DNA of 64,000 bases, from NCBI GenBank assembly GCA_963921825.1, contig OY997588.1, positions 51,468,803 through 51,532,802 of the forward strand, written 5' to 3'. This document shows positions 11,400 through 23,522 of the stretch, piece by piece. Under the pieces are notes generated by a model. That model searched no databases. It saw only the letters and a program-made list of their open reading frames with translations, and was not told the DNA's origin. The stretch comes from Erodium maritimum (lineage: Eukaryota; Streptophyta; Magnoliopsida; Geraniales; Geraniaceae). Position 1 is the stretch's first letter. Each line of letters opens with the position of its first letter. The position numbers were made by a program, and so were the translations under genes.

Positions 11400-11680
11400 G
11401 GGAAGTTGCGTGGTGTGGCTAGCCTCCCGACTGGGATCGGGGGAAGCGGAGAGGTTGTGTGCTAGCCCCCCGACTGGGATCGGGGGAAGGATTGCGAGGT
11501 TGGTGGTGTAGCTAGCCTCCCGACTGGGATCGGGAGAAGCGGAGAGGTTGTGGGCTAGCTTCCCGGTTGTGTGTCGGGAGAAGTTCGTGGTTTGCGCGGG
11601 GGTGGCTAGTCACCCGATTATGATCGGGGGAAGGGGAGAGGTTGTGGGCTAGCCTCCCGATAGAGATCGGGAGAAGTTTG
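11400..11680 (+). repeat. Variable tandem repeat in 3' LTR of element A
   Basis: Several copies of a unit of about 55 bp containing GCTAGCCTCCCGACTGGGATCG. The 5' LTR has only about two copies at the equivalent place (5470-5560). Because both LTRs derive from one template at insertion, the difference arose afterwards or by slippage during replication. Confidence 0.8.
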
Positions 11681-12340
11681 CGTGACAGGTCGACCGCCTG
11701 ACCTGACTAGGATCGGTAAAAGCGCGAGAGACAGAGATGGGTTACTGAGCAACTGTCGTGCGATCCTTTGTGATCTTGTTTAGTGTGCGATCCTTTGTGA
11801 TCTTGGGTGTTGCGTGGTTGTCTGTCGTGTCGTTGGAGGAGGTCGTTGATCGTTATGTCAGGTCTACTTTACGTGTCCGAGTGTTGAGTCGGTTGAGGAA
11901 AGTGTTAGTGGGTGTGCGTCAGTCGGAGTACTTGAGTTGGGGATGGTGATCCCCGGTGTTGAGTTTGTTGTTGGTTTTATCGGCATTGTCTGCTAAGTAT
12001 GCCGTAGTCAGTCTGTTATCTGTGGTGGTGAGCGAACGCTCACCCCTAGCTGCTTTTCCTACAGGTACCGGTCGCAGGTTGGACTAGGTGAGCTTCTGAA
12101 GCTTGAAGAGCTAGGAGCGGGATTCTGGGTTTATTTTGAGTCTAGCGACGGATACCATACTTTTGTCCACTTGTTGGGACGTATTTTTAAGTTGTAAATA
12201 CTATTTTGTTGAATAAATGGTGTTTTTAAAGTGGTTTAATGTAAAAGATTTCAAAATGTTTTATCGTTTTAAAGGTTCACGTCCTGAGTTCAGTTTACTG
12301 AAATTGGGGCGTGACATATAGGCGGTTAGGTAATAGGTGT

Positions 12341-12520
12341 AAATCCAATCTTACTGGTTTTACAGCTGTTATACTGTTCAGTTTACAATTGGCAATCAGG
12401 TGTAATAAACCACACAACCATAGTCTGACTAAATCCAATCTTACTGGTTTTACAGTTGTTATACTGTTCAGTTTACAATTGGCAATCAGGTGTAATAAAC
12501 CACACAACCATAGTCTGACT
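12341..12520 (+). repeat. Tandem duplication of 90 bp
   Basis: Two adjacent, nearly identical 90-bp copies; AAATCCAATCTTACTGG recurs at 12341 and 12431. It lies immediately outside element A, in sequence not otherwise repetitive in the window. Confidence 0.9.
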
Positions 12521-12589
12521 AATGGAAAACTTGTGTTCTCACTGAAAATGAACTGGGAAAATCCAAATGCTTCCCCTACTTTGCTTGGT

Positions 12590-13274
12590 GATGAGAAGAA
12601 ATAAAGCCAACAACAAAATTGATGGAGTTGATCTTGTCTGCTTCGTGACCAAAGATATCAAACCAGACTCTTCTTCAAGGGCCATCACAAGCTCCACAGC
12701 AAGATCACTCTGAAGACTAACGCTTGGTGTAACCTGCAATAACAAACAAAGTAGATATACTGACATCTCAATATCAAATGCAGGGGAAAATAACTAATCA
12801 ATACATAAAACCCAACAAGTCACATTCGCATAGAATCCGTAAAATCTCACCAAATTCAGTTTTTTTTTCTTCAATTTAAAAATCAAACCACTCCATCTAA
12901 AATCCAAGAAAGAGTACAACAAAACGAAAATTCCCAGTCTACCCATTTTCTAGAGAACTCCGGCAGAACCATCGCGCCGCACGCGACGAAGTTGCAGATC
13001 AACTTCTAATGCCCATCTTCACCAACAATCTGGCAATGAAAGTAACTGAGTCTAAACATAATGTAAGTCACTATAAAATTTAAACATTACACATTCAACA
13101 TGTTAAGATCATAGTTCCTCGGAGCCAACCTTAGGAACTATGTCATTCTAAATGCAAACAAGATAATCATATTCAACATATGCATGAGCATGAGCACAAA
13201 ACTCTTTTTAAAAACGAATTTCCGTAAAAGGTCACCTTAGCTTTTAAACCGGAAACGTTGACATCGAATGAAAC
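12590..13274 (-). pseudogene. Mitochondrial-type acyl carrier protein pseudogene (two exons visible)
   Basis: Two minus-strand exon-like pieces with consensus splice sites can be joined in phase. The first is 13274-13236 (39 nt, VSFDVNVSGLKAK), preceded by a cag acceptor and followed by gtgacc. The second starts at 12733 after ttgttattgcag and reads VTPSVSLQSDL...VELVMALEEE. The order resembles mitochondrial acyl carrier proteins, which carry acyl chains on phosphopantetheine for lipoate synthesis. The stretch between SDL and VELVM normally holds the D-S-L serine that binds phosphopantetheine; it is missing here. A 1-nt deletion then breaks the frame; another frame continues as a FDIFGHEADKINS-like tail. 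Upstream exons are not clear (another possible exon lies at about 13376-13490). Family assignment is moderate. Confidence 0.5.
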
Positions 13275-13654
13275 CTGCCAATTAGTAGATATTAAATAAA
13301 CATGGAAGAAAGAAAACCCAAGGTATATAAACCAACATTAGATTAAGAATGGTAAGAACTAATAATGAATACCTTCACCAATGCCGAACCGGATCACTTC
13401 TTCCTCACTATTTAGAGAAGCTTTGGACCAATTATTTGCGTGGATAATGATCCTCTATCTATCTCAATGATCCTGCACAACAGAGATTGAGAAACATAAC
13501 ATTGCGATTTCATAAGCGTGTGTGTAACAATAACATGTTTGCACATTCCAAATAACGAAATATAATTTCAATTGCCTCAAACAAATTAAGATATTGCATA
13601 TCACACAAGAATGGGATCCTCTAAACGAAAACAAAGACAAACAAAGAAATCGGA

Positions 13655-13985
13655 GTTTCCCGAACACCTCCGGCAAGAATCGGAGTTTCCTCCCGGAGAG
13701 GTTCACCTGCTCCATTACTTGCCCGGAAGCCTCATGTAGCACCTCCACAACCTTATCATTGACTTCGTCGTTGACCGGCACATCCGCCCACTGCTCCGAT
13801 GCTCCTGCGAGGCCTCGGTGGACTCATAGATCTTCACCAACCGCTTCTCCGTGTCGGCCAAGAGCTTCTCATATGCATCGTGCATCTCATCCAACTGCAC
13901 AATCGCCCTATACGGAGCCTTCTCTTTTAGAGCCTCCTTCCTACACTCCTTCTCCTTCTCCGCCAAAGGAGCCCTAAATTGGAGG
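13655..13985 (-). pseudogene. PIRL-type (Ras-group-related LRR) gene fragment
   Basis: Read on the minus strand, about 13985-13815 gives APLAEKEKECRKEALKEKA, then a segment containing LDEMHDAYEKLLADTEKRL, an acidic/basic coiled-coil-like stretch. After a single-base frameshift near 13810, the other frame reads WADVPVNDEVNDKVVEVL and NLSGRKLRFLPEVFGK. This order (coiled N-region, then LSGR.L..LPE.FG at the first leucine-rich repeat) is that of plant intracellular Ras-group LRR proteins. Homology stops at about 13655, before any further repeats, and the sequence becomes AT-rich. A TATA-like motif (ctataaaag, minus) lies at about 14033-14041. The frameshift and truncation make it a pseudogene or duplicated fragment. 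Confidence 0.55.
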
Positions 13986-14229
13986 CGATCGACATCCTGC
14001 GGACAATGGAAGATTGGAGGGAGGGAGCCTAGCTTTTATAGGCGCAAAGAAACGTTCGAGGCCGCCCATTGATGAGGCGATGGTTCGCCTCTCTGCCACT
14101 GCGAGGTTGTAACGGACAAAGAAGAAGGAAGCAAAGCGTTTGTGAACCCAGAAAATAACACAGGAAAGAGGAACAAAAGAAAAATAGTGGGAGGAGATTG
14201 TGCCAGCGTGCACCTTAAAAATTAACACA

Positions 14230-16862
14230 AACCTTCAATCTCTTTCAAACAAAGTAAGCAAAAACTTAAAGTTGTCGATATAACAATTTCACATCAAGAC
14301 TAAATACCAAAACACTTAACAGAATGCATATGTAATTATGTTTCACTATCGAGTTTTGAAGACACTTCACTGGTAATATTGATGACCTAATACTGGTAGG
14401 AGAGAATTGAAGACACTTCACTGGTAATATTCAGTTCAAATTGTCACCGACGAACCAAAACAAACACGATACAATCCAACAAAATCAAACCAAACCAATC
14501 ATGAATCACAAATCATATTGATACCCGATTCCACTAATAAAAAAAATCATGAACAACATGCAATATGAACAAAATCTTCAAATTTGTTCTCCTTCGTTTT
14601 GTATTATGTCCTTCATTTGTGAATCTGTCCACTAATCATAACATAGCATGCTCAATAATAACAGTGTTGAATTTAAACAGGATTCACAAAGGCCAAAAAA
14701 CACCACACAAAACATTAAATAAGTATTACTGAGAATGAAACTAAGTATCATATCAAAGAGTTCAAGCTATAAAAGGGTTTGAAATAGAACAAACCTTGGT
14801 ACTGGAATTGTAAAGGGTTTGAAATTATATGCACTTGTCCTCGTTTGACCCACACAACTGCAAAAAGGATGATAAGAAACAGAGAGAGCATGTAAATTCG
14901 CAATGTATTCTTGACCTTCACATATCTGATTCCTCCATCTACCCTATTTCTCGCTCCTCTTATCAATCCCTTTGTAACCCTAACTGGTAGTAAGCGATGG
15001 AAACGTATGCTACACAACATGTAGCGGGGCAAAAAGTTGCCTACATATTCTTTGATAATCAACCCATCAATTGAAGATCTGCACAAAACCTACAGATACA
15101 AATAAAAGTAAAAAAAACATAGCATAAACTTATATATCTTCAAACTCCAATTCTATGATACACTATTAGATCATACCTTTAGGTAAGCATGGCTTTTCAT
15201 TGTACTCATTTATATGGTGTATTTGTTTATTATGACAACAGAAAGATAATGTCATAGTGATTTCAACAATGCTATTGGTTTATCATGTAACAAAAATGAG
15301 TTTTGTAATCTTACTGAGCATGTAATCATAATAAATCAAGAAACAATATGCATTTTGAGCTCTTCAGCTATTTTTTCTTTCACAGAAGACATCTAATTCA
15401 GATTTTGGGAGAAGATTCGTGGTTCAAAAAAAAGGAACCAAGTAATGCTTATAGAGTGGCCTACTACGGGGATAAGGGACTAAGCACTACAAATCATATA
15501 CCTCATACCATGTTGTTAGACTCAACCTAACAATTTTCATGTTTAATGAACAACTATGGTGGAGTCCGCAACTTTATCCGAACCTCATTACCTCACAGAA
15601 ATGTTATACGATGAGTAAAAGATAAACAAATGAATCTTGATTGATTGTACAAATTGAGGCTATAAGAACAGTACAAAATGACAAAGAAAAACTATATCGA
15701 GTTAGCATGTAATCAAACACATATGTTACCTATATACATTTTAGAGCACTTGTAGCTATACCTCAACTTTCGTGGGAATGCAGCTCCACTCCGTCCTACC
15801 CTTTACCTCTTTTCTGATACTACAGAACTTTATATTGTAGGGACAAATATCGTCTTCAGATCATCTGTTGAGTCTTCACCATTAACAACTCTATTTGATG
15901 TCTCGTGAATGATAGTCACTGACTGAACTATGTTATTGTTTTCATCAGCTAAGTTAATTACGGCACCATTTCCAGGTTCTTTTCCATGTATTTCATCAGG
16001 GTTTTTTACTTGATTTTGCTGCAACTTCTTCAGCTTTTCTCTTTTCTTTTTTCCTTTGTTGTTTTCTCCTTGCTTCTTGTTTCTTCAACAGTCTGAATCT
16101 AAAGATTTCAACAATTAAGGTCACAATGAGCCATAATTATCATGACACTCTGGTGAGAGCCTGATAGTTGGGGATAGTTACATATGAAAACTGGAAACTA
16201 ATCATAGCTATTAGATTGTAGTTTTAACGTCTAAGCTTAAGTTTGGAAATTTTCGAAGTACACAACTTTCCAATGTTATGTCAAGTTTAGAAACATCTTA
16301 GTTGTTCAGAAATTAAATGTTATGGACATAGATGGTTTTCATTTAAACCTTTGGTTTTCACCTGATTGTTAGTCGTATTATCCGACCTTCATAATTTAAA
16401 TAAAAACTTCTCAAATCTTGATCACCTCACATAGGATCAATATTTACAACGAATCGGCCACTCTAGGGTTAACCTCCGCTTACCAATTAAGACAGTATCA
16501 TCTGAAACACGATAGAGTATAATGACTGTATTATTCTCATAAAGTAAGATGACAATTTTGCCTGCCACTACATCACAGATTCATCATACTACTTTTCTTC
16601 TGCCTAAAATAATAGTATCTTTTTTACCCAATACACAAATTGAAATGCTTTGATGCAAACTAAGATTTCTACCTAACCACAAAATGTTGATTTAGAAACC
16701 AACCAAAAATTGGCTGCCTAAAAGCCGTTTTGCATTTTATAAATAGCCTTTTTACCAGATACATAGGTTGAGAAGAAATAATCTGTGGTTTACAGTATAA
16801 TGATAAGTTTGATGATCAATTGGGTGAAATTATTCGGAACCCTGATTATTGGGCTACTACCC
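14230..16862. other. AT-rich interval with exon-like segments, no clear gene
   Basis: No transposon signature was found here. A 25-bp direct repeat (TTGAAGACACTTCACTGGTA...) occurs at 14356 and 14407. On the minus strand, about 15065-14748 follows a ttttgtgcag acceptor and encodes SSIDGLIIKEYVGNF... ending in a hydrophobic segment (MLSLFLIILFAVVWV) that could span a membrane. At 16092-15838 a second open stretch is Lys/Arg-rich (KQEARRKQQRKKKREKLKK) followed by a polar tail. I recognise neither, and cannot say whether they belong to one gene. 16858-16862 (taccc) is the target duplication of element B. Confidence 0.35.
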
Positions 16863-18862
16863 TGTAAGAACCACTCCCGGTCAACGCCAGTCAAATCTGC
16901 GAAAAACAGGAAAATCTAAAAATTTTAAGCAGACACTTAAATGAACCTAAATTTGACCCCGAGGGTCATACCGGACTTAAGTTGACCTCGATATCGACCA
17001 AAGTGAGTTCCGGGGGACTCAGGGCAACTTTCTGACCTATTTGGAAAATGTTGACTTTTCGCTGGAAAAGTCAACCGAGCGACGTTTTGGTCCATTCGAG
17101 GACCGTTTCGGATCCAAAAAGCTTAGCCGTCGTCGCAACGATCTTAGTTGAGCCGTTTCCTTGTAGCCCATGAAGTTTCGTAATTTCTTGGAAAAAGTGC
17201 CCGTTCGGGGCCCGAGACGACCGAATTTCGCGAATCTGATTGGAAAATATCTAGAAGATATTTTCCAAAAAGTTGTGGGACCCACTTGCCACATGTCACC
17301 AATGTGGCGGTGTTAGGTTATTGGACAAGACAAGAGAAGACTACTTTTAGTGTTAGTTTTGCAATTAAGTATTAGATTTGATTTTTTTTTAAACAAAACA
17401 AAGGGAAGCAAATAGGATGGTCGGCCATACTTGTAAAAAATGGAGTTTTGGAGAGAGAAAGGGGAATTAGAAGAAGAGAAAACAGAAGAGAGTTTGGAGA
17501 TTGGTGGCTTTTCCCGTCGATCAAACCGTTGGATCGTCTCAACGATAGAAGATTCAAGCTCACACCGTCATTCTCTACGGTGAGCACCTAACCGATTTTC
17601 GTTTTGTTAAGTTCTAATTTTAGGGTTTGAGTTTAAACGATTCAAATATGGTTGGGTTTTGGTTAGAATTGGTTTAAAGATGAATGGTTGAGGTTTGGGG
17701 TTCGTTAGGAACGTTTTGGGGCAAAAAGGGAATTTTGCCATTGTGGCCGTGTGGGAACCACATGCCTGGGTATCGGTTTTTCGTGTTCGGGTGGTTTAGG
17801 ACGTTCTCCAAGTCGTTAATCCACACCCGGATCGAAATTTGGAATTAAATTGTAAAAGTTGTAATTGATGGGTTTAGAAACTTTAAACGCGAATTAAATT
17901 ACTCGGGAGTCGGAATTGGATTCCGTCGACTGCATAGGAACCCTTGAATTATTCTAAGACCGTAGAAACGAAAACGGGAATTTTCGGAGCCCCGGAAGGA
18001 CGTTTTCAAAACCCGGGCAGATTCGCCATGTCGGGCGAAACGGGCTTTTCCGAGCCCATTATTGACAATGTCGAGAAATTGGGAAGTTTGGGAGTGATCG
18101 ACATTGTCGGGGTTACATTTGGGCGTTTAATTCTTTAAATTCGGGTTTCGCGTGCTTACTTAAAAAGTGTGTTAATTGTATTGATTGTAGACCGTGTCGC
18201 CTACCGTGGAAATAGGAGGCTAAGCGGGAATTATGGAGCTTTGCCGGAGTAAGAGTATCGGGTTTGACACGCTTCAAGAGGTTGGGAAAATTAGCCGGAT
18301 CTCGGCCCTGACTAGGGAAAGTTAACAGTGGAAATGCATGTGACACTTGGGTGTCGTGGGTTAAGTAAGTTTATCGAATATTAGAAAGGCAGGCGACACC
18401 GGGTGGTGTCGTATGATACGGGAATGTATCGAACAATATAAATGCATGTGACACTTAGTAGTGTCGTAGGAGCAGTGAACTTTCGATATTAGAATTACTG
18501 GAGGCATTTGGTTATGCCCGGAGGTTGATTGTTTAGTTCGTGTCTTGGGTGGCCATGAGAGCCCGTACTTTACTGTTTGTGTCTTGGGTGGCCATGAGAG
18601 CTCGTGCTTTACTGTTGGTGTGTCTTGGGTGCCCGTGGGTGCCCGTGGGGTTGTTGAGCCCGTGTTTTACTGTTGGTGTCTTGGGTGGCCGTGAGTGCCC
18701 GTGGGGTTGTTGAGCCCGTGTTTTACCGTTGGTGTTTTGGTGGCCGTGAGTGCCCGTGGGGTTGTGGAGCCCGTGTTTTACCGTTGGTGTTTTGGGTGGC
18801 CGTGAGGGCCCGTGGGGTTGTTGAGCCCGTGTCTTTACTGTTGGTGTGTCTTGGGTGGCCAT
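16863..18862 (+). repeat. 5' LTR of gypsy element B, part 1
   Basis: The first 2.0 kb of the LTR is broken at the gccat site (18858-18862) where copia element 1 inserted. It matches the minus-strand LTRs at 1-1812, 30993-34346 and 55932-58852 in reverse. A few 58-bp minisatellite units begin at about 18540. Confidence 0.85.
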
Positions 18863-20550
18863 TGTTAGTCTTAGTGCCCGTAGTTCAATCCTAAATGTCC
18901 AAATGAATATATCATCGTTAGCAATAAAATTAAAGCGGCTTTATATTACTTATGTGTTGGAGTAATATATCGATGTGTGCTCTGATCTATGCCCACCATG
19001 CGAATAGAACCATAGATCGAGATAGATCACACTCGATGGGTCCCTAGTCAACAAAGCTTCACTAGAAGCGACTAGTATGAAAGATGGCTCTTTATGGCTT
19101 ACGTTCTGTTAGTCATTGGAATGAGATTCCGGAGTCTGATCATAGATATCATGTGGGACATGATATTGGACGACCCGCCCTGAATATGTGCCATAGATTA
19201 AGTCATGAATATATTCAGTGTTGTAGCTTGTCATGTATCCTTAGACCAAGGAGTCTTTGTGATCGCTATGTAGTCAACAACTAAGTTTGACCTGAGCCTA
19301 ACGTTGTCCGTAACAGGGCTTCCATAACGGCCAGGATTGGCTTGGGGACGGGCTACATGAGTGACACGAAAGACGGCTAAGGGATTTATCCCTCATACTA
19401 AGGTATGGGAAAGATATCGGTTCTCGGCCACTTGATCGAGAGTGACTGGAAGAATAGCATGGCCATGCACATGATACTGGGTATCATATCTTCAGTCATC
19501 TCACATATCAAGGAACGGTGATTGAGAATAATAAGGATGACGGCTCTATGCCTTATCTCAATCAGGATATCGGAGATAAAAGGATAATGACAGGGACGAC
19601 GGAAAGGTTAGAATCGACAGGGTCGATTCGTTATGTAGTGTCAGGCAATACTAAAGTCTCGTTAGTTGCCACTTAAATAGGATCAAGTAAAATGGGATTT
19701 TACGTTGATCTATTGACATGCATAAACCTAAGGGTCACACCGGAGGATGAAACTCATTGACACATTTATGGAGAATGGCCAAAACGGAGTTGTCTCGGGA
19801 CATGACCAAAACTGGGTTTTGGGTCATGTGCCCGTAAGTGAATAGGACTTTACGGATCGAGACAAGGCTTGGAGTCTTGGGATTGATCGCGTCGGATAAT
19901 GTTGGACATTTCCGGTATGGAAGGCATGGAGGCGATGAGCGAATCACGGGACCTCGTTGGAAATGGCCACGGGCCATGTTCCAAGAGGCCCATGAAAGGC
20001 CCATGCAACCAAGGCCCATGGAACTAATTAATCAAGTCTTGATTAATTAGTACTAAGTAAGCAAGACAAGGATTAAGGTGTTGGTGATTCACCACCTAAC
20101 CCAATCTTGTCTTGCCATACTTTGTCCTATTTACACCTTACTTGACACCATACTTGTCCCATGCCTTTAGTTGGACAAGTATGGGTTTTGTTATGTTTAA
20201 GTCATCTTTTTTCAACATAACAAACACAAGACAAGAATAGGAAACACATTTTCTCTCCCTCTTCCATGGCCATTTCGGGTTTGGCTAGTTTCCTCCTCCA
20301 TTTTTGTGTTCTTGAGTCCTCAAAGAGAAGAACTACGTGGCTTTGATTCCCATGTGGATACGTAGGCGTCTTGGAGACTCAAGCCAATCATTCGTTAACC
20401 GGTGTTCTTGTTTTGGTAAGAACTAGTGCTGAATTTTTCTCTTGTGAATCCATTCTTTGTTAGTTGTTTCATGGTTTTAATCGTCTCTTGGTTTTCATTG
20501 ATTTTCCGCTGCGAGTTGGTTCATCTCCAACCCTACCTCGAGACCCAACA
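18863..20550 (+). repeat. 5' LTR of copia element 1
   Basis: 1,688 bp, TGTTAGTC...ACCCAACA. Peptides predicted inside it (for example at 19084-19284 and 19838-20050) recur identically in the 3' LTR and, slightly changed, in copia element 2; they reflect LTR sequence, not genes. Confidence 0.95.
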
Positions 20551-20551
20551 G

Positions 20552-20563
20552 TGGTATCAGAGC
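20552..20563 (+). promoter_or_regulatory. Primer binding site, copia element 1
   Basis: TGGTATCAGAGC, complementary to the 3' end of initiator tRNA-Met, starts one base after the 5' LTR. Confidence 0.93.
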
Positions 20564-22105
20564 CGTGCTACCTTCGGGATTCACAAGACGGTGTTCAAAG
20601 TTTCGGTTTTGCTTGAAAGTTTCGTTTTTGGCATGTTGTTTTGCTAAATTGTTTGATAACATGTTTTAAATTATTGTTTATGGATTTAATACATGTAAAA
20701 TAATTTTTTTTAAATTATTTCAAATCTGGAAATTTTGAAAAAATTTGATTTTTCGGGTCTCGGGAGCGGGACTCTCGGGGAGCCGAAACCGGGACCGAAC
20801 GGGGCTCCGTTGGACGGAGCTAGGCCAAGCATGACCATTGGATGGTTGATATGCCAAGGCTAAACCGTTTTGTTAGTTATGACGAGTTTGGAACCGTCAT
20901 GATGAACTCGAAGATCAAATGTTCAAAAGTTTCATTTTTGAACGGTTTCGATAAACCGAGCATCAAAAAATTTCGAAACTTGGCAATTAATTAAAACCGG
21001 AAAATCACATGATGTTTGATAACATGCTTGTTTGATAACACGATGTGTGATGTGATGTTGGCATGGTGTACATAATAGCCCCGAGCTCGATTTAATTATT
21101 TATCGCTTTTCACGGCCTGCGAGCCGTTAGAGTTAGCGTGTAATTATTCTTTCAAGGTGTGGTCGTCGAACCACTTGTTTGTAATATTTATTTATTCCCG
21201 ACCTGCGAGTCGTGTATTAAATTGTAATATTTTACTCAAGACGAAGAAAGGGCGAAAAGGTCATTTGGTGGCTTTTCGGGTGTTGGCATCGGCTTGGAGT
21301 CGGTGGAGCTCAAGAAGCTAGTGGGAGTTAGTTTAGGGGGCTATTATGTGCACATTTATCGCTTTATGCTTGGTTTAGTTTATGCATGATTAATTCTATG
21401 TGTTTTAGAATTGCATGCTTAACTTTATTTACCGAGCATATCACCTCACATGCAAAGATAAAATTGGAATTTTAATCCTTGTGTGTGAACCCTTAGAACC
21501 GTCATTGCATTGGATGTAGTTGAAGGGTTCAAAGGAAGAATTACATTGGATGTAATTTGAGGCATCATTGCATTTGGAATGTAGTTGATGTGCTCATCGC
21601 ATCTAGGATATGCCAAAGTTTTGAACACAACTGGACAAGTAAAAGCGGGTCATGTCCGATACCTCCCAATCATCAACACCTTACTACCTCCCCGTCCTAT
21701 GGTTGTCGTGCGCATTAGCGGAGCATCCATGGGGAAGCGGGGTAGTAGGTTTGGACGACATATGTGGGTGTCGTGCGCATTAGCGGAGCACCTACATAGT
21801 GACGAGCCATAGTTGAAAATTGGTGGACCCGACTACGATTCTCGGCCTGAGGTTGAGCTAGGGTAACAGATAGGGTAAGTCGTGTACATAAGTACATACC
21901 CTAGCCAAGAGTCACATTGGATGTGATTGGATGGAGTCCTACCTACATAGCTCGATTAAGTGGTGAGCATTAGTTCAGCTTAATCGAGTGAATCAAGGAT
22001 CTTGGTTTCAGATTCTAAAGGTTTAGAATTGATTGTTGGTGTTTAAGCTTAATCTTCATAAAATTTATTCAGTTTACTGATTGAATTTTATCTGTTGTAG
22101 ATCAA
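20564..22105 (+). other. Long untranslated leader of copia element 1
   Basis: About 1.5 kb without a plausible ORF lies between the primer binding site and the gag start. A long leader before gag is usual for Angela/BARE elements. It contains a repeated GTGTCGTGCGCATTAGCGGAGCA-type segment at about 21702 and 21766. Confidence 0.6.
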
Positions 22106-22610
22106 ATGGCAAATTCAGCGAACATTGATAGTTTGTCATTAAAAACCATTCTTGACAGGGTCAAGCTAAATGGGACAAACTATTTGGACTGGTACAGAAT
22201 TTTGAGGATAGTCCTCAAGTCTGAACGCAAAAAATATGTCCTTGACAAGGCTGTCTCTAAGACCATATCAGAGTTACATGAAGTGTCATCAGCTGCTGAG
22301 AAGAATATCTCAGGGATCTGGGATCCAAGGATATTCTGATGGTCAACAAGGGAATTGGAAGTGGCAAGGGCTGGGCCCATGCGCACTTGGCAGGAAAGAT
22401 GAGACACCTGAGAATGTCTGCTTCTACTGCCAACAGCCTGGTCATTGGAACCGGGATTACAGGAAGTTCACGGCTGATCTGAAGAAGGGCAGTGGGACTG
22501 CGCCTTCATCAAATAGCCTGGATGATCTGAAGAAGGGCAGTAGGACTGCGCCTTCATCAGGAAACCTGGATGATCTAAGGAAGGGCGGTGGGATCGTGCC
22601 TTCATTCGGT
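22106..22610 (+). pseudogene. Copia gag remnant
   Basis: Gag would form the virus-like particle. The 5' end is typical: MANSANIDSLSLKTILD followed by LNGTNYLDWYRILRIVLK. After about residue 67 most of gag is deleted and the frame shifts near 22307. The downstream piece carries the nucleocapsid knuckle CFYCQQPGHWNRDY, in which the last metal-binding cysteine of CX2CX4HX4C is tyrosine. It is followed by three copies of a 48-bp repeat (22475-22610) encoding DDLKKGSRTAPSS-type units. Both the large deletion and the lost cysteine argue against function. Confidence 0.85.
22475..22610 (+). repeat. 48-bp coding tandem repeat in gag remnant
   Basis: Three imperfect in-frame copies, each with GATCTGAAGAAGGGCAGT or a variant, encoding Lys/Gly/Ser-rich units just after the zinc knuckle. 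Confidence 0.85.
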
Positions 22611-23522
22611 ATTAACTCTATAGAGCTACATCTCTCTACTTCCAAAGATTCATGGGTATTAGATACCATGACTGAATCTCACACATGCACTAATATATGG
22701 TGGTTGAAAGTAGGAGAGATTTGGAAAGCACGAAATGGACCTCAGAGTTGTGGCAACTGCTGTAGGATCCATGAGTCTTGCTTTGCCAAGAGGCCTTGTC
22801 TTAGTATTGTATAATGTATATTGCATACCTACTTTTAGTAGGAATATTATATCTGTATCCGTGTTTGACAAGGAAGGATATAATGTTAATATTGGAAATG
22901 GAGTTTTCAATGTTCTATGCAATGATATGTTTTATACCAGTACTGACATGGTTGGAGGATTGTACATATTAGATATGGGTAACAATGCCTCAAGTTCTAT
23001 ATATTCCGTTAATACCAAGAGGTCTAAATCCAACGATTTAAACCTAACTCTGTTATGGTACTGTCATTTGGGTCGCATAAACAAGAAGCGCCTATCAGCA
23101 CTTCAGAAGTGCGGGCTTTCAGGTTCATTCGAATTCCATTCGATCGATAGGTGCAAGGTTTGTTTGATGGGAAAAATGACTAAAGTGCCCTTTATCGATC
23201 GCGATGAAAGGGCGGGTGAATTATTGGGGCTGATACACTCGAATATGTGTAGACCAATAAGTTCACTTGCCAGGAGGGGTTTTAGCTACTTTATCACATT
23301 TACTGATGATTACAGTAAATATGGTTATGTCTATTCGGTGAGACATAAGTCTGAAGCTTTTGATAAATTCAAAGAGTTTAAGACTATAGTAGAAAACCAG
23401 CTCGACAAAGGTATTAAGGCACTTCGATTGGATCGAGGTGGAAAATACTTGACCACAGAGTTATTAGATCATCTAAAAGAGAATGGGATCCTTTTGGAAT
23501 GGACTCCTCCTAGGTCACTGTA
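22611..23522 (+). pseudogene. Copia protease and N-terminal integrase remnant
   Basis: Around 22650 the protease reads SWVLDTMTESHTCT, where the family has D-[ST]-G; the glycine is lost. From 22735 a 262-codon stretch covers the gag-pre-integrase zinc region and the start of the integrase core. The HHCC finger has lost both histidines (LWYCHLGR here against LWHCRLGH in the relative at 48448-51222), while RCKVCLMGK keeps the cysteines. The two aspartates of the D,D,E triad are still visible (ITFTDDYSKYGY and LRLDRGGKY). The frame ends at a TAG at 23521. Confidence 0.85.

Larger units (their letters stand above)
3053..12316 (+). mobile_element. Ty3/gypsy element A (Tekay/Del-type, non-autonomous)
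   Basis: This is a full-length but defective LTR retrotransposon. It is flanked by the 5-bp duplication tatag (3048-3052 and 12317-12321). It has TG...CA LTRs of 3,146 and 3,342 bp, an initiator tRNA-Met primer binding site at 6202-6213, and a polypurine tract just before 8975. The internal region is only 2,776 bp. It holds a decayed protease and the C-terminal integrase/chromodomain, with no reverse transcriptase or RNase H, so the element could only have moved using another element's enzymes. In a 240-bp block I compared, the two LTRs differ at about 3% of positions, so the insertion is not recent. The lineage call rests on the integrase C-terminus, which resembles Tekay/Del chromoviruses. 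Confidence 0.88.
8975..12316 (+). repeat. 3' LTR of gypsy element A
   Basis: A 3,342-bp copy of the LTR at 3053-6198, with the same start and end. The roughly 196-bp length difference comes mostly from extra repeat units at about 11405-11590. A smaller part comes from a short extra segment near 9155-9175. It is followed by the target duplication tatag. Confidence 0.88.

Noticed and set aside
15348-15530. 60-codon plus-strand ORF after an acceptor-like TTTCTTTCACAG
   Set aside because: No recognisable family, no matching donor or neighbouring exon; likely chance in AT-rich sequence.
19084-20050. Several 60-94-codon ORFs in the copia LTR
   Set aside because: They recur in both LTRs and on both strands in element 2; conservation reflects LTR copying, not protein.
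20552-20563. tRNA-like matches TGGTATCAGAGC at five places
   Set aside because: These are primer binding sites complementary to a tRNA 3' end, not tRNA genes; no cloverleaf surrounds them.
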